DNA of 64,000 bases from Clostridia bacterium (GCA_017403145.1 JAFQOO010000010.1:32151-96150), one strand, 5' to 3'; positions 53,054 to 61,720 are shown, counted from the stretch's first letter. Made by a program: numbers and translations. The notes: a model not told the origin generated them from the sequence alone.

Positions 53054-53190
53054 AAAATAAAGAGAACGAAAACAGAAAGGAAGAAAGCAGAAAAAAGGAA
53101 GAAAAGAAAGTAGCAAAGAAAAGTAGGAAAAAAGAATAAAGTAGGAAAGAATAAAGAAAGAGAAACAAAAAATAAAAATAAAAGAGAGTG
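53054..53190. repeat. Polypurine tract of about 135 bases
   Basis: The plus strand is nearly all A and G with scattered pyrimidines, built from GAAAG/AGGAA words. Mirror-like purine stretches can form triplex or unwound DNA; it may equally be simple-sequence drift. Confidence 0.7.
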
Positions 53191-53663
53191 TGTAAATAGC
53201 GCGCCTACGCGTACGCACGTCTTTACGCATACTATATGTATAATATACACGCGCAGGGGCGCGACATTCCGGATACACACACCCACCCCACGCCAAACGG
53301 ATTTGTTATCTTCAAAGCTGTTGGAAAGGTGTTTCGCTATTTTCCAAGCACTACCACTTTACTTAGCCATCATTTTCGTCCAAAGAAACAGATATTTTTC
53401 TAGTATTGCTTTTTATATGCGAACATTTGTTCGTGTATTATACGTTACCCTATCGCTACGCGCATTTAAATGCCCCTATTTTGCACGAAACCATCTTTCT
53501 CGACTACTTACCCACAAAGCGTTTTTTCGCTCGTTTTAAGCCCGTTTAAGCGCGTGAACGTTCGAGTCGCCCTCACGCACCGATTCTTTGCACTCCAAAC
53601 AGCCCTTTTCCTCTCTCCGTTATTAAATTCCAGCCTTTCGAAATTCGCTAGACTTGTTTTTAG

Positions 53664-53700
53664 CACAAAAAAAAGAAGCCCCGAAGGACTTCTTTTTTTT
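53664..53700 (-). terminator. Terminator of the 1060-residue lipoprotein gene
   Basis: Minus-strand AAGAAGTCC-TTCG-GGGCTTCTT with a UUCG tetraloop, then a run of eight or more T. A near-optimal intrinsic terminator 14 bases after the stop codon. Confidence 0.92.
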
Positions 53701-53713
53701 AGTTTGCTAGATA

Positions 53714-56700
53714 TTAGCCGTTTTGAGCAACAGCAACGGTGATATCACCGGCGAAGCCGTATGCTACAGCGATTACGTAAGTGCCAGCTTCAGTGATTTC
53801 GATGGAGCCTTCTGCTACGTATGCAGGAGCATTGGTTTCAGGGTCGATTGCGCCAACTTGACCAATAGCAGGAGAGCCAACCCAAGTTACAGGGTTCATC
53901 CAATTCATTTGGTCATAAGCACTTGCAACACCAGCAGCGGATACGTTAGTACCGGTGGTGGTTAGAGTGATGGTGCCAGCAGCTTCCATTTCAACAGCTA
54001 TGAAGTAGTAACCAGTACCACGAGATGAACCGGGGGTCATGGGTAGTGCATAGGTGCCTGTGCCAATAGCGGGAGCTTCCCAAGATTGACCAGCAACTTC
54101 GATTTGGATATCAACAAGAGCAATACCTTCTGCGGGTCCGTATACTACGAACTTAGCGCCATTAGCATCAGCAACGGTAATTTCAACGTCGCCATCTGCG
54201 AACAACTTGGTTTCTCTCATATCCATAGGCATACCAGTCATGGGGTGAATACCAGAGGTGATTACGTCAACAGCATCTGCACCACAAACGTTAGAGATGG
54301 TAACTTTGCTGCCAGCGATAGCATCAACTACGTAGCATACACCAAAGTAGCTTTCAACTGCATAAGTGCCGGATTCATAGATGGAGATGGGGTCGATATC
54401 GGTGCCGGTAGCTTCGCTATCAACACTAATGGTTTCGATGGTTTCAAAGGTATGAATATCATATCCTTCAACGGTGGTGATGGTGTTGAATATCTTCTTA
54501 ACGTCGTTTAGAAGGAGTTTGCCACCGTCTTTACCGGTATCGTTAGAAACAGCGATTACTTCACCATTTTCGATTGCATAGAAATTGTTTTCATAGTAGA
54601 AGATATTGGTGTCAGTGTTGCCATATTCGGTGGTGTTTTCGATTAGGCTTGCATTTAGACCAATCTTGATTTCAGCGGTGTTGTTGTCTTTGCCAAGAAC
54701 AGCGGATACGATAGCACCAATGCCTTCGCCGTTAGCACCGTTGCCTTGTGCAAAACCGGTTGCGCTGATTTCCATATTAGCATATGCATTGTCAGCATCA
54801 AGAGTTGCACCGGTAAAGTCGTTTACTAGACCGATGATTTCTTGAACGGTTACTAGGTCAGCGGTTTCACTCCACATAGCATAGGTGGTGGTTTCGCGGT
54901 CTTCTTCTGCAACTGCGCCTTCGTACATGAGAGCATTTACGAGAGCTGCGATGTTACCAAGAACAGCGTCTTTTGCCATAATGTCAGCAAGAGCAACGTC
55001 TTCTTTTACGCCTTCTTCATTATATAGACCGAATACTGCCTTTTCGGATTCGCCGATTAGACCGTCGTCAGCAATAAGAGCAAGGATAAGAGCTTCAACG
55101 TCAACGGTTGCGGTGCCTTCTTCAACGGTTACGAACTCTGCAAGAGCGGTAACTTCGTCAACGATGGTGCCGATTTGACCAGCAAGGTCAATAACGATGG
55201 AGAGAACGTCTGCGCCGGGAGCCATAATGCTACCAACTGCGCCGATAACGGTGTCAACTAGACCAGCATTTTCAACTAGTGCGTCTTCGTCTTCGGTTGC
55301 ATTTGCCTTATCTTTTTCAGATTGGATAAATGCTGCGAATTTTTCACTAAGGTTTACAGGAACTTTGTATACGTTACCATCAATAGATGCGTAACCGAGC
55401 TTGTTAGCTACTTGGGTGAGGTTGATGATGATGTCTTCATTACCATCAAGGTTGTATTGAGCAACTACGTATTGAGTGGGAACGTATTCGCTGGTTTCCC
55501 AATCCCAACCATCAGCAGTCATAATAACTTCTGCATAGAGGTTAGAGAGGTCAAGTGCTAGGTAACCGTCTTCGTCGAAGCCAACGGATACGTTGGGATA
55601 TACGTTGAGGTCAAGGTTTGCATAGCCACCTTCTTCGATAGCACCAAGTTGTAGGTCGAGGCCGAGGTTGATTGCAAGTTCTTCTGCATCTTCAACAGCG
55701 TCAACGATAGCTGCGGGCTTAGCTGCGCCTTCTGCCTTGAAGGAGATATTGTCAAGACCAAATGCTACTTTGGTTGCTTTATCTGCGGTTTCATAAGAGA
55801 GATGTAGTCCACCGAAGGTGTCGTCGTCGTTGATGTCAACAAGGAGTCTGATATCGGGGATTGAATTGGGGATGGGGGTAAAGGTCATATCGGTGAGGTT
55901 GAGTTCACCACCGAGGAGCATGGGAACTACCAAGTCAACGATACCTTGGTAATCAGCAAGGTTTACATCGGCAAGCAACCCCGATAGGAAGGGCATAGCG
56001 CCACTGATAACACCGGAAAGTTCTTCGATGTTAAGTCTTGCAGCATAACCGTCAGCAGTAGAGAGGTCGGTAGTACCGTCTTCGATAGTGTTTACACCGT
56101 CGATGGGAGCAAATAGCAATCCGCCAACAATGTTAACAACACTCTTAACAGTGTTTAGAATACTAATCTTGTTGAGAAGACCAGCTTCGATAACATCGGT
56201 AACGTCTGCGCCAGCGCCGAACATAGAGGGTGCGTCATACTTGCCGTTTCCGTTAGAGTCTACGTATGCTTCGCCTTCGTCCCACTTGTCGTTATCCTTG
56301 TCGCCGGAAGCAGAATCGGTAAATTCTTCACCTGCGAAGAACTTGGCTTCGTCTAGACCTGCTACAAGGTTGAGAAGAGCGGGAACTGCTTTGCCTTCAA
56401 GAAGTTGAGCATTTTCAGCTTGGTCTAACTTTGACCATACAACGTCCTCGTTAAGGATGTTTTGGCCAACGTATAGATATTCTTTATTGTCAGCAGCTCT
56501 TTCAGCAAATAGACCAACTTGAACGCCAAGAACGTCAGCACTTACGAGAGCCCAGTTTTCAGCGTATGCACCGCTGTTAACAGAACCGGAAATGTTGAGT
56601 TTAACGTTGTAGGTTGCGTCACCTGCTTTAACGTCAACGTAAAGGTCAGCGTTTACGCTTGCTTCGTCTTCAATCTTGTTAACAACTTTGATGGTGTTGT

Positions 56701-56896
56701 TAATAGAATTGATGAGACTATCAAACATAGGACCAGCTTTTACGTCTACAGTTTCTTCGGTTTGAGGTGGGTCTACGGGTTTCTTGTCATCATCCGCGTC
56801 AGGTTTCGGATCTTTGGGTTGACACGCAAATACGGAGAAAGCAAGAATACCAACCATAAGAACAACTAACAAACCTAGTAAAAGTTTCTTTTTCAT
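53714..56896 (-). CDS. Large lipoprotein, 1060 residues, paralogue of the giant lipoproteins
   Basis: Start set at the ATG at 56896 because GGAGG lies just upstream; a TTG at 56911 is in frame but contains that site. Signal peptide with lipobox AFSVFAC, then an acidic Pro/Asp/Lys linker. The next several hundred residues match the N-terminal domain of the two giant proteins in layout (LYVGQNILNEDVVWSKLD; LLVDINDDDTFGGLHLSYE). A calcium-loop-like segment DKDNDKWDEGEAYVDSNGNGKYD lies at about 195-220. The C-terminal 250 residues form beta-rich domains with glycine/alanine-rich strands (ESGTYAVESYFG, EAGTYVIAVAYG) and a methionine cluster HPMTGMPMDM. It has its own strong promoter and terminator, so it is independently expressed and probably abundant. 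Confidence 0.85.
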   Translation of the reverse strand: MKKKLLLGLLVVLMVGILAFSVFACQPKDPKPDADDDKKPVDPPQTEETVDVKAGPMFDSLINSINNTIKVVNKIEDEASVNADLYVDVKAGDATYNVKLNISGSVNSGAYAENWALVSADVLGVQVGLFAERAADNKEYLYVGQNILNEDVVWSKLDQAENAQLLEGKAVPALLNLVAGLDEAKFFAGEEFTDSASGDKDNDKWDEGEAYVDSNGNGKYDAPSMFGAGADVTDVIEAGLLNKISILNTVKSVVNIVGGLLFAPIDGVNTIEDGTTDLSTADGYAARLNIEELSGVISGAMPFLSGLLADVNLADYQGIVDLVVPMLLGGELNLTDMTFTPIPNSIPDIRLLVDINDDDTFGGLHLSYETADKATKVAFGLDNISFKAEGAAKPAAIVDAVEDAEELAINLGLDLQLGAIEEGGYANLDLNVYPNVSVGFDEDGYLALDLSNLYAEVIMTADGWDWETSEYVPTQYVVAQYNLDGNEDIIINLTQVANKLGYASIDGNVYKVPVNLSEKFAAFIQSEKDKANATEDEDALVENAGLVDTVIGAVGSIMAPGADVLSIVIDLAGQIGTIVDEVTALAEFVTVEEGTATVDVEALILALIADDGLIGESEKAVFGLYNEEGVKEDVALADIMAKDAVLGNIAALVNALMYEGAVAEEDRETTTYAMWSETADLVTVQEIIGLVNDFTGATLDADNAYANMEISATGFAQGNGANGEGIGAIVSAVLGKDNNTAEIKIGLNASLIENTTEYGNTDTNIFYYENNFYAIENGEVIAVSNDTGKDGGKLLLNDVKKIFNTITTVEGYDIHTFETIETISVDSEATGTDIDPISIYESGTYAVESYFGVCYVVDAIAGSKVTISNVCGADAVDVITSGIHPMTGMPMDMRETKLFADGDVEITVADANGAKFVVYGPAEGIALVDIQIEVAGQSWEAPAIGTGTYALPMTPGSSRGTGYYFIAVEMEAAGTITLTTTGTNVSAAGVASAYDQMNWMNPVTWVGSPAIGQVGAIDPETNAPAYVAEGSIEITEAGTYVIAVAYGFAGDITVAVAQNG

Positions 56897-56935
56897 GTTT
56901 GGTACCTCCAATAAGGTTTTTTGTTTTGTGAAGCC

Positions 56936-56964
56936 ATTTTATCACACGCGAGTGCGCTTGTCAA
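56936..56964 (-). promoter_or_regulatory. Strong promoter of the 1060-residue lipoprotein gene
   Basis: Minus-strand consensus TTGACA, a 17-base spacer (containing ACTCGCGTGTGA) and TAAAAT, with a leader of about 35 bases and a GGAGG ribosome site. Confidence 0.8.
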
Positions 56965-57268
56965 CAATGATTTTTATTTTATTGCATACGCGCGAAACCA
57001 TTTATAGCATAAGGATACGCCCGTAAGCGCGCTTATCTATAGCAAAACCACCATTGTTCGCCCAAGCAAAATTGCACGATTTGGGCTACCGTTAGACTCT
57101 TTTGGGTGCCTTATACCCCCTATTGCTACCAAAATCTAACCGTGTAGATTTTTCGCTTTTTGCCAAATAAAAAGCCCCTTTATTTCCCAAAATTGGAAAA
57201 AGTCAATTTAACTTTTATTTTACCCTTGTGGCGAGAAAAGTCGCTCAAATTTTGTTCTCTTTTCCATC
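56965..57268. other. Intergenic region between divergent genes with two stem-loops
   Basis: No gene. TATAG-C-ATAAG pairs with CTTAT-CTATA (57003-57041, one bulged base), and GCCCAA with TTGGGC (57060-57086). Either may be a regulatory site for the divergent promoters; I cannot assign one. Confidence 0.4.
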
Positions 57269-57297
57269 TTTACACTTGGAGTATTGCGTGTTATAAT
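57269..57297 (+). promoter_or_regulatory. Promoter of the second DUF2804 gene
   Basis: TTTACA, a 17-base spacer and TATAAT, followed by AAAAAGGAG eight bases before the start codon. Confidence 0.75.
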
Positions 57298-57329
57298 AGG
57301 TTTAGAATAAAACAAAAAGGAGCACGATT

Positions 57330-58403
57330 ATGTCTTCCAAATACCCCGATTATATCTCTCCCGTTCGCTACCCCGTCGACACTCCCGATGCTATCGTTGA
57401 CGAAAACGGTAAGTGCCATTTTGGTACTTTTAAAGACACCTTCAAAAAGCTTAACCTTATAGACTGCGTTAAGCCCTGCGGTCCTCGTATGCCCGACTTT
57501 ATGAAAGCAAGTCGTATAACCGAGTGGGAAGCCTTCGAAATACATATGAAAGAGGGTGCCCTCGTATCCGCAGTTTATAAAACCGCATCTATGGGCTTTT
57601 CCATTTTCGTTTGGTTCGACAAACGCACTCGCAAGTGTCTATCTTGGTGGAACCCCACTATCCCTGCAAGCAGAGCAAAGGTTGCAAGCCAACTGGTAGA
57701 CGACCATTGCTACCACAAAACCGGCAAGAGTGAGTACGAAATTTGCAACGACCTACTAAACGGTAAAGCATACGCTAAAGGTTGGTCGAAAGGAAAATGC
57801 GGTACCTTCCAAATCGATATGCACGTTACCCGCATATCTCCCCCTTGCGTCGTAAGCATTCCCTTTGGCGAGAATAAACCCCTATATTCCGAAAAAGACT
57901 TCCTCAAAGCAGAAGGCACCATCACCGTTAACGGAGAAACCTTTGTTACCGACGAAAATAGCGTTGGCATCATAGACGACCACAAAGGATACTATCCCTT
58001 CAAAGCTCACTACGATTGGTTAACCACTATGGGACAAATAGAAATCGATGGCGAAATGAAGAACTTTGCCTTTAACCTAACCCGCAACCAATCTATCGAC
58101 CAAGACAAATACAACGAAAACCTAATTTGGTTAGACGGAGTTTCCTATCCCCTACCTCCCGTTACCTTCGAAAAGGAAGGCAGATATGCTAAAACTTGGT
58201 ATATCAAGGACGAACACGGATGCGTAGATTTGCGCTTTGAAATCGACGACGTATTCTATATTATTATGCATATGCTCGTAATCGATAGCTACTATGCACT
58301 CCCCTTTGGCAGAATATACGGTACCGTTAAAGATACCAATGGCAAAGTATATACCCTAGACGGAGCTTTGGGTATTGGTGAAGACAAAACCACCAGAATG
58401 TAA
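57330..58403 (+). CDS. DUF2804 domain protein (second copy)
   Basis: 357 residues with the family layout: a cysteine-containing leader (DENGKCHFGTFKD), WEAFEIHMKEGALVSAVYKTASMGFSIFVWFD, a central SPPCVVSIPFGENKPLYSEKDF, then DDHKGYYPFKAHYDW and the end LDGALGIGEDKTTRM. It aligns in order, but only distantly, with the copy at 14938-15969. No signal peptide. It is transcribed alone from a good promoter, and its stop codon is the first base triplet of palindromic element B. Confidence 0.75.
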   Translation: MSSKYPDYISPVRYPVDTPDAIVDENGKCHFGTFKDTFKKLNLIDCVKPCGPRMPDFMKASRITEWEAFEIHMKEGALVSAVYKTASMGFSIFVWFDKRTRKCLSWWNPTIPASRAKVASQLVDDHCYHKTGKSEYEICNDLLNGKAYAKGWSKGKCGTFQIDMHVTRISPPCVVSIPFGENKPLYSEKDFLKAEGTITVNGETFVTDENSVGIIDDHKGYYPFKAHYDWLTTMGQIEIDGEMKNFAFNLTRNQSIDQDKYNENLIWLDGVSYPLPPVTFEKEGRYAKTWYIKDEHGCVDLRFEIDDVFYIIMHMLVIDSYYALPFGRIYGTVKDTNGKVYTLDGALGIGEDKTTRM

Positions 58404-58526
58404 AACGCGTTATTTTAGCGCTATACTTCACTAAATAAAGAGTCCCTGCAGGGCGCAGTACCCAAGTACAGCAACCCTTTGGGACTCTTTCTTTATCTCG
58501 TCTAGCATCTAAACTAACGCGTTTTA
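58401..58526 (+). repeat. 126-bp structured palindromic element, copy B (3' end of the second DUF2804 gene)
   Basis: Ends are a perfect 12-base inverted repeat, TAAAACGCGTTA (58401-58412) and TAACGCGTTTTA (58515-58526); the first three bases are the stop codon of the gene. Inside, TTTAG and GCTA pair with TAGC and CTAAA; an inner stem AAAGAGTCCC/GGGACTCTTT encloses AGGGCGCAGTACC, a CCAA loop between GTAC and GTAC, and AGTACAGCAACCCTTTGGG. Conserved blocks are identical and in register with copy A, whereas both paired regions around them differ in sequence yet remain complementary. CTTTCTTTATC after the inner stem could serve as a terminator tail. Confidence 0.75.
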
Positions 58527-58566
58527 ATAGGTCTAGAACTAACTCAAACTAAAATTTATCCTTATC

Positions 58567-58678
58567 ACGCGTTAGCGTACACCACAACGCTTGCGTTACA
58601 TCACTTGCGTTAGCGCAAGCTTGCACGCTAGTGCAAATTTAGCTGTGCGCTTCGCACACCAACGCTCACTATGTGAGC
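58567..58678. repeat. Cluster of six different small hairpins
   Basis: In order: ACGC-GTTA-GCGT (58567-58578), AACGC-TT-GCGTT (58586-58597), CTTGCG-TTAG-CGCAAG (58604-58619), TTGCAC-GCTA-GTGCAA (58621-58636), TGTGCG-CTT-CGCACA (58644-58658) and GCTCAC-TAT-GTGAGC (58664-58678). Stems are 4-6 perfect pairs with loops of 2-4 bases; their sequences are different. The cluster ends 16 bases before the -35 box of the first decarboxylase unit. Confidence 0.75.
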
Positions 58679-58694
58679 AACCCCTTTCTTTTCC

Positions 58695-58723
58695 TTGACT
58701 TTGTCTGCCTTTGAGAGTATGAT
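58695..58723 (+). promoter_or_regulatory. Promoter of the first decarboxylase unit
   Basis: TTGACT, a 17-base spacer and TATGAT. The box and the downstream ACGGGGATATG word recur at the second unit (60233), suggesting common control. Predicted leader of about 60 bases with TGGAG before the start. Confidence 0.7.
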
Positions 58724-58787
58724 AAAATTACGGGGATATGAGGTTTTCATACATCGTATCCTACGTATAATTATATGGAGATTGTAT

Positions 58788-59891
58788 ATGGATTACCTAA
58801 TTGAAGGCTTGAACGTTCTCACACCCGGACAAGCAGTTATGTGGTGCATCGGCGGTCTTCTTATCTTCCTTGCTATCAAGAAAGATATGGAACCCGCTCT
58901 TTTGTTACCAATGGGATTCGGCGCTATTCTAGTAAACCTACCCCTTTCACCCGTTATTGCCGAAAGCGGTATTTTGAAATCCCTATTCGAGGTCGGTATC
59001 GAAGCAAGCGAAGCTATGCCCCTTTTACTATTTATAGGTATTGGCGCAATGATAGACTTTGGACCTCTACTATCCAACCCCAAACTATTTATTCTCGGTG
59101 GTGCCGCACAGCTAGGTATTTTCGTTACCATTATCCTAGCAGCTCTGATAGGCTTCCCCATCGAAGACGCCGCTTCTATAGGTATTATCGGTGCAGCCGA
59201 TGGTCCTACCGCTATAATGGTTTCCCAAGTTCTAAAATCAAATTACACCGCGGCAATAATAGTCGTTGCCTACTCCTATATGGCTCTTGTTCCCATTGTT
59301 CAACCCGCTGTAGTTAAGCTTTGTACCACTAAAAAGGAACGTATGATTAAAATGAATTATACGTCCACACAAGTAACAAAGTTGACTCGCATTATGTTCC
59401 CCATTATCGTTACACTCATAGCGGGACTTATCGCTCCCGAATCCCTCTCTCTTGTAGGAATGTTGATGTTCGGTAACCTAATTCGTGAATGTGGGGTACT
59501 ACAATCCCTTTCCGAAACAGCGCAAACCACCTTCTCGAATATCATCACCTTGCTTCTTGGTATCACTATCGCATTCCAAATGCAAGCAGAAGCCTTCCTC
59601 CGTTTGGAAACTTTGGTTATTATGGCTCTAGGCTTATTTGCTTTCGTATTCGATACCATCGGCGGTGTCTTCTGCGCTAAGTTTATGAACCTATTTACTA
59701 AAAATAAAATCAACCCCATCATTGGTGCCGCCGGTATTTCCGCATTCCCAATGGCTGCCCGCGTTGCCGAAAAGCTAGGTATTCAAGAAGACCCCAGCAA
59801 TCACCTTTTGATGCACGCAGTAGGCGTTAACGTTTCCGGTCAAATAGCTTCCGCTATCGTCGGTGGCTTGATAATCGGTTTGGTATTATAA
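58788..59891 (+). CDS. Sodium-pumping decarboxylase beta subunit (OadB-like), copy 1
   Basis: 367 residues from the ATG at 58788, which is positioned by TGGAG; an upstream in-frame TTG at 58695 overlaps the promoter. Multi-spanning OadB/MmdB/GcdB membrane subunit. The essential aspartate is D138 in IIGAADGPTAIM, and KINPIIGAAGISAFPMAARV near residue 310 supplies the N, G, S and R residues of the sodium-binding region. In the family this subunit decarboxylates carboxybiotin and exports sodium ions. It pairs with the small membrane protein that follows. Compared with copy 2 it lacks a roughly 30-residue loop after residue 55. Confidence 0.9.
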   Translation: MDYLIEGLNVLTPGQAVMWCIGGLLIFLAIKKDMEPALLLPMGFGAILVNLPLSPVIAESGILKSLFEVGIEASEAMPLLLFIGIGAMIDFGPLLSNPKLFILGGAAQLGIFVTIILAALIGFPIEDAASIGIIGAADGPTAIMVSQVLKSNYTAAIIVVAYSYMALVPIVQPAVVKLCTTKKERMIKMNYTSTQVTKLTRIMFPIIVTLIAGLIAPESLSLVGMLMFGNLIRECGVLQSLSETAQTTFSNIITLLLGITIAFQMQAEAFLRLETLVIMALGLFAFVFDTIGGVFCAKFMNLFTKNKINPIIGAAGISAFPMAARVAEKLGIQEDPSNHLLMHAVGVNVSGQIASAIVGGLIIGLVL

Positions 59892-59904
59892 GGAGGAAGT
59901 GATT

Positions 59905-60126
59905 ATGATAAATATGTTACTCGCTTTTGAAAACCTAACCCCTATGAACCCCGAAGTTCTAAAGGCTTCACTAAACATTCTTTGGCAAGGCTTGCTAGCT
60001 ATCTTTATTGTTATAGCTCTCATAATCGTAGCTGTTTCGGTTACTACCGACCTTATCGCAAAGGCAAAAGCTTACAAAGAAAAGAACGGTGAGTTTTCCA
60101 TCAAAAAATTCTTCAAGAAAAAATAA
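59905..60126 (+). CDS. Small OadG-like membrane subunit
   Basis: 73 residues from the ATG at 59905, eight bases after AGGAGG that overlaps the oadB stop; a GTG at 59899 would be too close to that site. One transmembrane helix (WQGLLAIFIVIALIIVAVSVTT) is followed by a lysine-rich cytoplasmic tail (KKFFKKK). Position and topology match OadG/MmdD gamma subunits that join the membrane subunit to the carboxyltransferase. The sequence is too short for a firm family call. Confidence 0.65.
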   Translation: MINMLLAFENLTPMNPEVLKASLNILWQGLLAIFIVIALIIVAVSVTTDLIAKAKAYKEKNGEFSIKKFFKKK

Positions 60127-60146
60127 TTTCTAAGCCAATCTATCTT

Positions 60147-60181
60147 AGGGCGACAATCAATCGGTTGTCGCCCTATTTTTT
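60147..60181 (+). terminator. Terminator of the first decarboxylase unit
   Basis: AGGGCGACAA/TTGTCGCCCT, a ten-pair stem with an eight-base loop, followed by ATTTTTT. It makes the two decarboxylase units separate transcripts. Confidence 0.9.
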
Positions 60182-60232
60182 CGCCAATTAAAATCTAGAT
60201 TTTAATAACTACAAAATTCACGCTAATTAAGG

Positions 60233-60261
60233 TTGACTTTATCCCCCTTTTTTAGTATGAT
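60233..60261 (+). promoter_or_regulatory. Promoter of the second decarboxylase unit
   Basis: TTGACT, a 17-base spacer and TATGAT, continued as ATAATCACGGGAATATGGGAG. This matches the first unit's promoter through the -10 and the first transcribed bases (AGTATGATA, then ACGGG[GA]ATATG). Confidence 0.72.
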
Positions 60262-60325
60262 ATAATCACGGGAATATGGGAGCAAAGATTTTTCCCTTTT
60301 TCTCGTCAAATTATTGGAGGTCATA

Positions 60326-61720
60326 ATGAAGAAAGTACAATTCACCGAAACCGTTTTGCGTGATGCTAACCAATCTCTTATCGCAACCCGCTTGCCCTAC
60401 GAAAAATTCAAGGGCGTTCTATCCACTATGGATAAAGCCGGTTACTATTCCGTAGAGTGTTGGGGCGGAGCTACCTTTGATAGTTGCTTGCGTTATCTTA
60501 GCGAAGACCCGTGGGAAAGACTACGCAACATCAAAGCTCAAATGCCCAATACCAAGCTACAAATGCTACTCCGCGGTCAAAACCTTCTTGGATACAAGCA
60601 CTATCCCGACGACGTTGTTAGAAACTTTGTTGCAAAGAGTATCCAAAATGGTATCGATATCCTAAGAATATTCGATGCTCTTAACGACTTGCGTAACCTT
60701 GAAGTAGCTGTTGACGAAACCCTCAAGAATGGCGGACATCCCTCTATAGCTATAAGCTATACCACCTCTCCCGTTCACACCCTACAAAAGTTCGCAGAAC
60801 TAAGTAAGGATATGGAAAAGATGGGCGCTAAATCTATCTGTATAAAAGATATGGCTGGCGTTATGAGTCCCCAAGAGGCAAGCGACCTTGTAAAGGCTAT
60901 CAAGGATAGCGTAAATCTTCCCGTTGTTCTACACACCCACTGCACCACCGGTCTTGCATTTATGACTTGCTTAAAGGCTGTAGAAGCAGGCGCAGACGTT
61001 ATCGATACCGCAACCTCTTGCTTTAGCGGTGGCACCTCTCAACCCGCAACCGAAACCCTACAATATGCTCTTGCTCAAATGGGTTACGACACCGGTTTGG
61101 ATGCCGACGTTCTAAACGAAGTTAACGATTTCTTCAAGCCCATTCGCAACGAATATCTTGAGTCCGGTCTACTAGACCCAAAGGTTATGGCTACCGATAC
61201 CCAAGCTTTGAACTACAAAATCCCCGGCGGTATGCTCTCTAACCTCATTAGCCAGCTAAAGGCTCAAAACGCAATCGATAAGCTCCCCGAAGTTCTTCTC
61301 GAAACTCCCAGAGTTCGTGCAGACCTCGGCTATCCTCCGCTAGTAACCCCTATGAGCCAAATGGTTGGCGTTCAAGCAGCTACCAACGTACTACTTGGCG
61401 AACGTTACAAGACCATCGGTAAAGAAGTAAAGGCTTACTGTCGCGGTGAATATGGTCAAGCTCCCGGCGAAATCGATGCTGACCTTATGAAAAAAGCTCT
61501 TGGCGACGAAACCCCCATCACCTGTCGTTTTGCAGATACCCTTGAACCCCAATTTGATAAGGTTAAGGAAGAGCTAAAAGGCGTTGCAAGAAGCGACGAG
61601 GACGTTCTTTCCTACATTGCTTTCCCCGCTCAAGCCGAAAAATTCTTCGAGGCTCGCAAGGCAAAGGAAGAAAAGACCGTTAAATATACTATCGAAGAAA
61701 TCAAGGAGGACAACGAATAA
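60326..61720 (+). CDS. oadA: Oxaloacetate decarboxylase alpha (carboxyltransferase) subunit without biotin domain
   Basis: 464 residues from the ATG at 60326, placed by TTGGAGG; an in-frame TTG at 60314 contains that site. The barrel opens with FTETVLRDANQSLIATR (metal-binding D13). K174 in CIKDMAGVM is the carbamylated/metal lysine and H203/H205 in LHTHC are metal ligands. The C-terminal PMSQMVGVQAATNVL and YGQAPGEID blocks are shared by OadA and pyruvate carboxylase subunit B. The biotin domain is absent and is encoded two genes downstream, as in other split clostridial systems. Oxaloacetate is the most probable substrate. Confidence 0.92.
   Translation: MKKVQFTETVLRDANQSLIATRLPYEKFKGVLSTMDKAGYYSVECWGGATFDSCLRYLSEDPWERLRNIKAQMPNTKLQMLLRGQNLLGYKHYPDDVVRNFVAKSIQNGIDILRIFDALNDLRNLEVAVDETLKNGGHPSIAISYTTSPVHTLQKFAELSKDMEKMGAKSICIKDMAGVMSPQEASDLVKAIKDSVNLPVVLHTHCTTGLAFMTCLKAVEAGADVIDTATSCFSGGTSQPATETLQYALAQMGYDTGLDADVLNEVNDFFKPIRNEYLESGLLDPKVMATDTQALNYKIPGGMLSNLISQLKAQNAIDKLPEVLLETPRVRADLGYPPLVTPMSQMVGVQAATNVLLGERYKTIGKEVKAYCRGEYGQAPGEIDADLMKKALGDETPITCRFADTLEPQFDKVKEELKGVARSDEDVLSYIAFPAQAEKFFEARKAKEEKTVKYTIEEIKEDNE

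Larger units (their letters stand above)
52566..53663. other. 1.1-kb gene-free region with short tandem repeats and a polypurine tract
   Basis: No convincing gene: the open frames here are short, lack Shine-Dalgarno sites and have low-complexity products. It contains an 11-bp tandem repeat (five copies, 52807-52861), two copies of ATTTAGGATACCTTT with period 21 (52934-52969), a plus-strand purine-rich tract (53054-53190), and GC-alternating patches near 52600-52625 and 53200-53260. Confidence 0.6.

Noticed and set aside
53303..53742. Short plus-strand open frames in the gene-free region after the giant genes
   Set aside because: No ribosome site, no recognisable domain, and the second overlaps a strong terminator and the end of the 1060-residue lipoprotein gene.
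54885..55178. Open reading frames on the plus strand inside the lipoprotein genes (for example 54885-55178, 41835-42254, 35009-35590)
   Set aside because: They are antisense shadows of long minus-strand genes, lack Shine-Dalgarno sites and have compositionally odd products (Ser/Ala/Arg-rich).
58401..58526. Integron attC site
   Set aside because: Length and imperfect palindrome would fit, but the GTTRRRY and RYYYAAC core sites are not at the ends of either copy and no integrase is present.
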